Positions 57,715-64,000 of a DNA stretch of 64,000 nt are shown here, piece by piece. Position 1 is the first letter of the stretch, and each line of letters begins with the position of its first letter. A model generated the notes under the pieces. That model saw only the letters and a list, made by a program, of their open reading frames with translations, made no database searches and had not been told where the DNA came from. Made by a program: the position numbers and the translations under genes. Origin of the DNA: Acidobacteriota bacterium (GTDB lineage: Bacteria > Acidobacteriota > Thermoanaerobaculia > Gp7-AA8); assembly GCA_019244185.1 (NCBI GenBank), contig JAFATB010000023.1, forward strand, positions 186,001 through 250,000, written 5' to 3'.

Positions 57715-60534
57715 TTAGAACGCAACTCGCACGCCGAACTGGAAGCGGCGCTGCGAGCCGCCGACGATCGCCGTCGGCTGGCCGAGGTTCGGATTGCCTT
57801 CCGGACCGTTGAAGTCCTGGAAGAACGCATCGCGCTCGGCATTGGTGATGTTGAACGCTTCGGCGATCACGCCGATGCTCGCGCTGCCTCCGACGCGGAA
57901 GTCTTTCTCCGCGCGGAGATCGATGGTCGTCCATGGATCGGATTCGCCGGTTCTCGGCTGATAGCAGCCGGTGCAGAAGCCGCGCGAGAAGTCGTTGATC
58001 CTGAACTTGTCGCCGGAGCTGTACTGCAGGATGCCGCCGAGGCGCACGCCCCACGGAATGCCGACGGTGGCGTTCGCGACGACGCGGTGATCGGCGGTGC
58101 CCGGCGTGCCGTAGCGCGGCCAGTCGGCGACGGTCGGCAGGTCGAGGCTGAAGAGATCGCCGCCGATCTGCTCGGCGTCGGACCACGTGTACGCGACGTT
58201 GAAGCCGTAGTGCGAGGCGTCGGTGTACGGACGGTCGAGCGTCACATAGACGGCGTCGTACCACGTGCGCACGTCGTCGGACGAGATCAGCACGTTGCTG
58301 TAGTGCGGGTCGAACACCGGGCAGCAGAAGCCTTTGCCCCACAGGAACGTGAAGCCGTTGTAGCTGCGCACGTTCGCGTAGCTCGCCGAGGCGACCATGC
58401 TGCCGAACGACTGGCGCACGCCGAGGTTCCACTGATCGGAGTACGGCACCTTCGTGTCGTTCTCGATGAGGAAGACTTCGGGCAGGCCGGTGATGCCGGT
58501 GGCCTGCAGCTCGCGCAGACCTTCGACGGTGAGGTACTTCGGATCCCACTTCGCGGCCGGATGGCCGAGAACGGGCGAGCCGTCGGCGGAGAAGAAGAAC
58601 TCGCCGACGGAGTGCTGGAGGCGGAAGCGCTCGTCGAGCGTGTTGTTGAAGAGGTTGCGGTCGTAGTAACGGCCCGCGCCGCCGAAGATCACCGTGCGGC
58701 TGTTGCCGGCGATGTCGTACGAGAAGCCGAGACGCGGCTGGAACATGTCCTTCTTCGGCGAGCGGTCGTTGCCGTCGGTGAAGTAGTTCGACGGGAACTG
58801 GCTGCCGAGACGCTGCACGATCTCCGGCGGCGTCACGTAGTCGGTGTCGAGCATGTTCGTCTCGTAATCCCAGCGCAGGCCGAGATTGAGCACGAGCTTG
58901 TCGTTCACCGCCCAGTCATCCTGTCCGTAGAGGCCGTATTCCTCGTTGCTCGCGGAGAGATCGGGATTGCCGAAGCCGAAGCGCGCGCGATACGGATTGG
59001 CGATGCCGAGGTCTTCGCGGAAGAAGAAGTGCGGGTTCTCTTCGAAGAACTTGGTGACGGTGTAGTCGAGGAACTCCGCGTTCGCGCCGACTTTCAGCGT
59101 GTGCGTGCCGGCGGCGCGCAGCGTGGCCATGGTGACGTCGTCGCGCAGCGCGAAGCGCTTCTGGCCGATGCGCTGTTCGGTGTCGCGGCCGCCGACGCGC
59201 AGCAGGTTCTCGTATTCGAAGCTGACTTGATCGGGATTGAGCGGCTTCGGATTCCAGAGGTACTTCTGATACGCGGCGGATGCTTCGTTGAGCCACGAGC
59301 TGTGCGTCAGCTGATGGCGCAGCGTGGTGCTCCACGCGGTGTTCACTTTGTTCTCGGCGGTCTCGAAGCTCGTGCCCTGGCCGAAGCCGGAGACGTCCGT
59401 TTCGTGGCGATAGCTCGTGCTCCACTCCGCGACCTGCGAGCCGGTCGGCTGCCACGAGAGCTTGCCGAACGCGAGGTCGGAACGGAACGGCTGCACGAAC
59501 GTGCCGCCGTACTGCGACTGCAGCTGCGCGCGCAGCTGCGGATACGCCTGGAAGCCGCCGTTGAGGATGACCGTCGATTCGCGGTCCTGATCGTTCGCCT
59601 CATAGGAGCCGAAGAAGTGCAGCCGGTCGCGCACGATCGGGCCGCCGACGCTCACGCCGTACTGATTCCTCTTGTACTGCGGGTTATCCGCATGCGTCAG
59701 CGGATCCTCGGCCACCAGATTCTTGTTCTGATAGAAGAGGAACGCGTCGCCGGTGAGCTCGTTCGTGCCCGACTTCGTGATGGCGGTGATGATCGCGCTC
59801 GAGGCCTTCTCGTATTCGGCGCTGTAGTTCTGCGTGATGACGCGGAACTCCTGCACGGCGTTCTGCGGGAACGGATTGCCGCGGCTCGAGTCCTGGCCGA
59901 TGACGCCGCCCTGCGTGACGTCGTTCTTGAAGCTGACGCCGTCGATGAAGACGTTGACCGCGGACGAGGTCTGCGCGCCGGCGCGGACTTCCTTGCGCTG
60001 CTCGTCCGTGCCGAGGACGACTCCGGGCGCGAGCGCGGCGAAGTTGAGGAAGTTGCGGTCGTTCTGCGGCAGGTTCTCGATCTGGCGGCGCGTGACGTTC
60101 GTCGCGACTTCCGACGAATGCGTCTCAACCGGCGCGTCGCCGACGACGGTCACCGATTCCGTCACGACGGTGTCGGGACGCAGACGGAAGTCGAGGTCGA
60201 TGGTCTGGCCGACGAGCAGCGTGAGCTCGCGCGAGGTGGCGCGATACGCGGGCGCGACCACTTCGATCTTGTACGGCCCCGGCGTGAGGCCGTTGAGGAT
60301 GAACGCGCCGTCGCTCGCGGCGGTGGCGGTGTGGCGGAAGCCGGTCGCGCTCTCGACGGCGGTGACTTCCGCGGTCGGGAACGGGTTGCCGCTTTCGTCC
60401 ATCACCTTGCCGCGCAAGGTGGCGGTGGTGATTTGCGCGAAGGCGCCGCCGGCCGTGACGAGACACGCCAGCAACACCATGCAGATGAGAAACGTTCGAT
60501 GCCTGAACCTGAAGTCTCCGGGCTGCCCTCTCAT
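57715..60534 (-). CDS. TonB-dependent receptor with N-terminal carboxypeptidase-regulatory-like domain
   Basis: The 939-residue protein begins at ATG 60534 behind AAGGAGGAGAG. After a signal peptide, residues 36-120 form a carboxypeptidase-regulatory-like domain (TTATLRGKVMDESGNPFPTA, LNGLTPGPYKIEVVAPAY). The plug (about 135-240) has VTVVGDAPVETHSSEV and RRQIENLPQNDRNFLNFAAL. The rest is a beta barrel ending GSQRRFQFGVRVAF. This is the Oar/SusC-like type abundant in Acidobacteriota. It imports an oligosaccharide across the outer membrane using TonB energy. The position between LacI and the ABC importer supports sugar uptake. Confidence 0.94.
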   Translation of the reverse strand: MRGQPGDFRFRHRTFLICMVLLACLVTAGGAFAQITTATLRGKVMDESGNPFPTAEVTAVESATGFRHTATAASDGAFILNGLTPGPYKIEVVAPAYRATSRELTLLVGQTIDLDFRLRPDTVVTESVTVVGDAPVETHSSEVATNVTRRQIENLPQNDRNFLNFAALAPGVVLGTDEQRKEVRAGAQTSSAVNVFIDGVSFKNDVTQGGVIGQDSSRGNPFPQNAVQEFRVITQNYSAEYEKASSAIITAITKSGTNELTGDAFLFYQNKNLVAEDPLTHADNPQYKRNQYGVSVGGPIVRDRLHFFGSYEANDQDRESTVILNGGFQAYPQLRAQLQSQYGGTFVQPFRSDLAFGKLSWQPTGSQVAEWSTSYRHETDVSGFGQGTSFETAENKVNTAWSTTLRHQLTHSSWLNEASAAYQKYLWNPKPLNPDQVSFEYENLLRVGGRDTEQRIGQKRFALRDDVTMATLRAAGTHTLKVGANAEFLDYTVTKFFEENPHFFFREDLGIANPYRARFGFGNPDLSASNEEYGLYGQDDWAVNDKLVLNLGLRWDYETNMLDTDYVTPPEIVQRLGSQFPSNYFTDGNDRSPKKDMFQPRLGFSYDIAGNSRTVIFGGAGRYYDRNLFNNTLDERFRLQHSVGEFFFSADGSPVLGHPAAKWDPKYLTVEGLRELQATGITGLPEVFLIENDTKVPYSDQWNLGVRQSFGSMVASASYANVRSYNGFTFLWGKGFCCPVFDPHYSNVLISSDDVRTWYDAVYVTLDRPYTDASHYGFNVAYTWSDAEQIGGDLFSLDLPTVADWPRYGTPGTADHRVVANATVGIPWGVRLGGILQYSSGDKFRINDFSRGFCTGCYQPRTGESDPWTTIDLRAEKDFRVGGSASIGVIAEAFNITNAERDAFFQDFNGPEGNPNLGQPTAIVGGSQRRFQFGVRVAF

Positions 60535-60561
60535 GGATCTCTCCTCCTTGGCTGCTATCCG

Positions 60562-61650
60562 TTAGCTGCTGATTCGTTTGCGTGAAGGTTTGCGCCGCGC
60601 CGCCGCCGCGCGCTGGACCGGCGCGCTGCACGACTCGCGGACGACGAGACTGGCGGGGACGATGTTGTGTTTCGGCGCTTCGCCGCGGCCGTCGAGAAGC
60701 GCGAGCAGCGACTCGACGGAACGGCGGCCCATCTCCGCGATGTCGACGCGGACGGTGGTGAGCTGCGGCGTGAGATAGCGCGCCATCGGGATGTCGTCGA
60801 AGCCGGCCAGCGAGACGTCGGCCGGAATGGCGATGCCGCGCTCGCGCAACGCGCGCAACGCGCCGACGGCCATCGAGTCGTTCGCGGCGAAGATCGCGGT
60901 CGGCCGCGGCTTCATCGACAGGATCTCCGCGACGGCGCGGTAGCCCGAATCGTCGGTGAAGTCGCCGGCGCATTCGAGGCGCGGGCGCTTCTCGGCGTCG
61001 ACCGCGGCGCGATAGCCGCGGCGCCGTTCGGCGGCGTCGGTGTTGTGCTCGGGACCGTTGATGAAGGCGACGGCGCGGTGGCCGAGCGCGAGGAGGTAAT
61101 CGGTCATCGCGCGCGCGCCGGCGGCGTTGTCGATGCGGATCGTGGCGCGCGAGCCGGCCGCGGAGTTGAGCAGCACGACCGGCAGATCGGCCGCAATCTC
61201 GCGCGAGAGCGGGCCGAGCTCCACGTTCGGGAACATGACGATCAGGCCGTCGACGCGGCCGCGCAGCGTGCGCAGCACCGCCGACATCTCCTGCACGTCG
61301 CTGTGCGAGCTGGAGACGAGGATGTGGTAGCCGCGGGCGCGGGCCGCGACGTCGATGCCGCGGATGAACTCGGAGAAGAACTGGCCGTGCACGTCGGGGA
61401 GCAGCACGCCGAGCGTGTCGCTGCGGCGGATGCTGAGGCTGCGCGCGGCGGCGTGCGGCACGTAGCGGAGCGCGCGCGCGGCGGCGAAGACGCGTTTGGA
61501 GGTGTCGTCCTGCACGGGGCCGATGCCGTTCAACGTGCGGGACACGGTGGCCACGGAGACCCCGGCCCGCGCGGCGACGTCGCGGATCGTGGCGACGCGC
61601 GACGCGCGTGCGGAAACGCGCTCGGAGCTTGCACCGCGTGTTGTGGACAT
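60562..61650 (-). CDS. LacI-family transcription regulator
   Basis: The 362-residue regulator has the LacI helix-turn-helix at residues 20-45 (VATIRDVAARAGVSVATVSR), the hinge helix AARSLSIRRSDTLGVLLP and a periplasmic-binding-protein-like sensor domain (VDGLIVMFPNVELG, PTAIFAANDSMAVGALRAL). The C-terminus is unusually basic (AAARRKPSRKRISS). A LacI-type palindrome lies directly upstream at 61655 and a second at 61727, so it probably controls itself, the downstream transport operon and the divergent GH1 gene, with a sugar as inducer. Confidence 0.95.
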   Translation of the reverse strand: MSTTRGASSERVSARASRVATIRDVAARAGVSVATVSRTLNGIGPVQDDTSKRVFAAARALRYVPHAAARSLSIRRSDTLGVLLPDVHGQFFSEFIRGIDVAARARGYHILVSSSHSDVQEMSAVLRTLRGRVDGLIVMFPNVELGPLSREIAADLPVVLLNSAAGSRATIRIDNAAGARAMTDYLLALGHRAVAFINGPEHNTDAAERRRGYRAAVDAEKRPRLECAGDFTDDSGYRAVAEILSMKPRPTAIFAANDSMAVGALRALRERGIAIPADVSLAGFDDIPMARYLTPQLTTVRVDIAEMGRRSVESLLALLDGRGEAPKHNIVPASLVVRESCSAPVQRAAAARRKPSRKRISS

Positions 61651-61654
61651 TCTG

Positions 61655-61670
61655 ATGTAACCGTTTACAT
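61655..61670. promoter_or_regulatory. LacI-type operator O1
   Basis: ATGTAACCGTTTACAT is a near-perfect palindrome with the central CG typical of LacI-family sites. It lies 5 nt before the LacI start and upstream of the TACACT at 61680, in the shared divergent region. Confidence 0.7.
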
Positions 61671-61679
61671 GAACGGCGT

Positions 61680-61685
61680 TACACT
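61680..61685 (+). promoter_or_regulatory. Putative -10 box (TACACT) for GH1 gene
   Basis: TACACT lies between operators O1 and O2 and reads toward the beta-glucosidase gene. A transcript starting about 61692 would contain O2 in its 5' region. Confidence 0.4.
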
Positions 61686-61726
61686 AGCGCCGCCGCCGCC
61701 CGAAGTCAATTCGCGGTGTGCAGACG

Positions 61727-61736
61727 GAAACGTTTC
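61727..61736. promoter_or_regulatory. LacI-type operator O2
   Basis: GAAACGTTTC is a perfect 10-bp palindrome with central CG, a common LacI-family core. It lies 5 nt before ATG 61742 and would block elongation toward the GH1 gene. Confidence 0.55.
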
Positions 61737-61741
61737 AGCGA

Positions 61742-63094
61742 ATGAACCGAGCAAACGACGAGGACCTTTTTCCCGAAAGCTTTCTCTGGGGAGCGTCGAC
61801 TTCCGCGTATCAGGTCGAAGGCTCTCCGCTCGCCGACGGCGCGGGCCCGAGCATCTGGCACCGCTTCGTGCGCACGCCCGGCCGCGTCTTCGGCGGACAG
61901 ACCGGCGACGTCGCGTGCGATCACTACAACCGCTACCGCGAAGACGTCGCGCTGATGAAAGAGCTCGGCCTCACGACGTACCGCTTCAGCATCTCGTGGA
62001 GCCGCGTGCTGCCGGAGGGCACCGGTCGCGTGAACGAGCGCGGCCTCGACTTCTACCGGCGACTCGTCGATGAGCTCCTCGCCGCCGGCATCGCGCCGAA
62101 CGCGACGCTCTATCACTGGGATCTCCCCGCGGCGCTCGACGACCGCGGCGGCTGGCTCAATCGCGACGTCGCGGACTGGTTCGCCGAATACGGCGAGGTC
62201 GTGTTCCGCGCGCTCGACGACCGCGTGACGATGTGGGCCACGCTCAACGAGCCGTGGGTCGTGACCGACGGCGGCTACCTGCACGGTCCGCTCGCGCCGG
62301 GTCACAAGAATCTGTGGGAAGCGCCGCGCGCGACGCACAACCTGCTGCGCGCGCACGCGCGCGCCGTCGCCGCGTACCGCGCGGCCGGCCGCAATCGCAT
62401 CGGCCTCGTCGTGAATCTCGAGCCAAAGTACGCGGCCTCCGATTCGCCCGAAGACGCCGCAGCCGTCGCGCGCGCCGACGCGTACATGAATCGCCAGTAT
62501 CTCGATCCGGTGTTCTTCGGAACGTACCCGCAGGAGCTCATCGACGGCTTCGGCGAAGCGTGGCCCGAGTTCCCCGCCTCCGACCTCGATGAGATCAAAG
62601 CCCCCATCGACTTCCTCGGCATCAACTACTACAAGCGCGGCATCACGCGCGCCGACGACTCGGTGATCGTCGAACGCGCGACACGCCTCGACAACGACCG
62701 CGCGACCGTCACGGAAACGGGATGGGAAGTCTTCCCCGAGGGGCTCACGAACATCCTCACGTGGACGCGCGATCGCTACGGCGACGTCCCGATCTACATC
62801 ACCGAAAACGGCGCGGCGTTCTACGACCCGCCGGTCGCGTTCAACGGCCGCGTCGAGGATCCGCTGCGCGTCGACTATCTGCGCGAGCATCTGCGCGCCG
62901 TGCGCGCGGCGATGCAGCAGGGCGTCGACGTGCGCGGCTATTACGTCTGGTCGCTCCTCGACAACTTCGAGTGGGCCCTCGGGTACGCGAAGCGCTTCGG
63001 GATCATTCACGTCGACTACGGCACACTGCAGCGCACGCCGAAGTCGAGCGCGCGCTACTACGCCGAGGTCATCAAGGCGCGGAAGGTGTTGTAG
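61742..63094 (+). CDS. GH1 beta-glucosidase
   Basis: The 450-residue protein is a complete family 1 glycoside hydrolase: FLWGASTSAYQVEGSPLADG at the start, the acid/base glutamate in TLNEPWVV, the nucleophile glutamate in PIYITENGAAF, and YYVWSLLDNFEWALGYAKRFG near the end. There is no signal peptide, so it hydrolyses imported beta-linked glucosides in the cytoplasm. ATG 61742 is preferred; GTG 61718 adds eight residues and would place operator O2 inside the coding sequence. The 3' end overlaps the convergent glycosidase gene by 23 nt. Confidence 0.95.
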   Translation: MNRANDEDLFPESFLWGASTSAYQVEGSPLADGAGPSIWHRFVRTPGRVFGGQTGDVACDHYNRYREDVALMKELGLTTYRFSISWSRVLPEGTGRVNERGLDFYRRLVDELLAAGIAPNATLYHWDLPAALDDRGGWLNRDVADWFAEYGEVVFRALDDRVTMWATLNEPWVVTDGGYLHGPLAPGHKNLWEAPRATHNLLRAHARAVAAYRAAGRNRIGLVVNLEPKYAASDSPEDAAAVARADAYMNRQYLDPVFFGTYPQELIDGFGEAWPEFPASDLDEIKAPIDFLGINYYKRGITRADDSVIVERATRLDNDRATVTETGWEVFPEGLTNILTWTRDRYGDVPIYITENGAAFYDPPVAFNGRVEDPLRVDYLREHLRAVRAAMQQGVDVRGYYVWSLLDNFEWALGYAKRFGIIHVDYGTLQRTPKSSARYYAEVIKARKVL

Positions 63095-64000
63095 CGCTGC
63101 TGCGCAGCACGAAGCCGCGCGGTGGCTTCGCATCGCCAGTGACTGCTGCGACGCCGTCGCGGATCGTGACGTTGACCGTGCCGTACGGCGTCTGAATGCC
63201 GCGCACGATCGCGCCGCGGCCGCGCGTCCACGCGAGCGGCACGCCGGCGTTGATGACGAGCGCGCCGTCGTCTTCGTAGACGAAAAGATCGAGGATCGAT
63301 CGGATGAAGTCCGAGCCGACCCACGTATGCGGCATGTCGCCGATGAAGCTCGGATGCCGCGCGTCGCGATACACGACTTCCGACCACTGGTTCCACGCCG
63401 CCGGACGCGTGTGCTGCATGAAGAACGCGATCATCTCGTGCGCGCGCTCGCGCCAGCCGAGGCGCACGAACGAGCCGACCGTGCGCCATTCGTACGGCGT
63501 GTAGCCTTCCCACTGATTCGTCGCGATGCGCTGCATCGACTCGCGGTAGTAACGCTCGAACGTCGCATTGAGCGCGTCCGCGTTCAGGTGCGTGCGCTCG
63601 TTGGCGGGATAGAGGGCGATGGTGGTGGAAGTCGCGTCGAAGTCGCCGAGCTCGACGCAGCCGGGGATGTAGTCGATGTGATGCATCGCGCGCGCGGCTT
63701 CGATCGACGCATGCAGATCGCGATGGAACTCCTCGGCGCGCCGCGCGTAGTCGGTCGACTTGCCGAGCGCGCTCGCGAGGAACGCGGCGTCGTCGAGTCC
63801 GCGCGCGATGAAGAAGTCGTCCCAGTACGAATGCATCGGCTTCGCGGAGTAGCCCTCGTGGCTGATCGACTCGGGGACAAGCCCGTAGTACGCGCGCTTC
63901 TCCGGCGTCTGGTACTCCGCGGTCTTGCGCTGCGCGGTGAGCGACTCGATGTACGCGACGTCGTTTTCGACGTGCGGCCAGAGCTGTTCGACGAGCGCGC
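63072..64000 (-). CDS. Glycoside-hydrolase-like (alpha/alpha) barrel protein, N-terminus beyond window
   Basis: Only the C-terminal 308 residues are visible, and the frame is open to the right edge. The sequence is helical with aromatic-rich turns (MHSYWDDFFIARGLDDAAFL, NQWEGYTPYEWRTVGSFVRLG, DARHPSFIGDMPHTWVGSDF), typical of (alpha/alpha)6 glycosidases. A small beta domain closes the protein (VNVTIRDGVAAVTGDAKPP). The family cannot be fixed without the missing part; GH65- or GH95-like and F5/8-associated glycosidases are candidates. The position beside GH1 and the importer supports oligosaccharide breakdown. Confidence 0.75.
   Translation of the reverse strand, partial: ALVEQLWPHVENDVAYIESLTAQRKTAEYQTPEKRAYYGLVPESISHEGYSAKPMHSYWDDFFIARGLDDAAFLASALGKSTDYARRAEEFHRDLHASIEAARAMHHIDYIPGCVELGDFDATSTTIALYPANERTHLNADALNATFERYYRESMQRIATNQWEGYTPYEWRTVGSFVRLGWRERAHEMIAFFMQHTRPAAWNQWSEVVYRDARHPSFIGDMPHTWVGSDFIRSILDLFVYEDDGALVINAGVPLAWTRGRGAIVRGIQTPYGTVNVTIRDGVAAVTGDAKPPRGFVLRSSATTPSAP

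Noticed and set aside
1..64000. CRISPR array, prophage or insertion sequence
   Set aside because: No regularly spaced direct repeats, integrase, transposase or phage structural genes were recognised; the only mobile-element candidate is the 164-bp inverted repeat.

Overview
The window is 64 kb of high-G+C bacterial chromosome with tightly packed genes on both strands. Several genes point to Acidobacteriota, probably a Thermoanaerobaculia-like lineage. These are a VWFA-related protein of the type common in that phylum, a large TonB-dependent receptor with an N-terminal carboxypeptidase-regulatory-like domain, an FNR/CRP regulator with an N-terminal cysteine cluster, and abundant HD-GYP and PilZ proteins. 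LptD and TonB-receptor genes show an outer membrane. No prophage, CRISPR array or rRNA was seen. This assignment is inference; no 16S gene is present.

Layout. 1-4010 (-): envelope operon of VWFA-related protein, TPR protein, propeller-like protein and membrane zinc-ribbon protein. 4127-10465 (+): CRP/FNR regulator, M20 peptidase, thiolase, TatD, glycosyltransferase, LAB_N protein, AMMECR1 and lytic transglycosylase. 10555-15888 (+): LysM protein, tRNA-CAT, zinc-ribbon coiled coil, RNase HI, YggS, YggT, DivIVA-like protein and imidazolonepropionase. 15876-19322: a 2-hydroxyacid dehydrogenase (-) and a YfhO-like membrane protein (+) diverging from a 24-bp gap. 19306-29301 (-): ribF, membrane protein, a 164-bp structured inverted repeat, lptD, pseudopilin-like protein, methyltransferase, sulfatase-TPR and a beta-helix/DUF11 surface protein.

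29426-31396 (+) is an isolated gene encoding a TIR-like (Cap12/PCTIR-type) domain, an unnamed middle domain and a C-terminal HAD hydrolase. It is the best candidate for an undescribed immunity or signalling protein. 31460-34589 (-) couples a stand-alone H-NOX heme protein to a REC-HDGYP-REC-HDGYP regulator, a likely nitric-oxide to cyclic-di-GMP module. 34617-39526 holds DUF488, desaturase, CRP-like regulator, lysine 6-aminotransferase and a second thiolase.

39534-50182 is a secreted module: a LytS-type kinase (-) and a LytTR regulator (+) bracket a PKD protein and a 1803-residue RHS protein with a DUF3238-like tip followed by a small lipoprotein that may be its immunity partner. 50176-52126 has a HAD dehalogenase, a tandem PilZ protein and a solitary HicB. 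52267-64000 is a sugar-utilisation locus: LacI regulator, TonB receptor, glucoamylase-family lipoprotein and ABC importer on the minus strand, ABC ATPase and GH1 beta-glucosidase on the plus strand, and a further glycosidase cut by the right edge.

Two genome-style traits recur. Many start codons lie only 6-14 nt downstream of a -10-like hexamer and have no Shine-Dalgarno, which suggests leaderless mRNAs. Neighbouring genes often overlap by 4 nt (ATGA, GTGA, TTGA, CTGA), and convergent genes overlap tail to tail. No intergenic gap exceeds about 270 nt. The two longest, 40635-40875 and 49185-49450, show nothing beyond the promoter or RBS noted.
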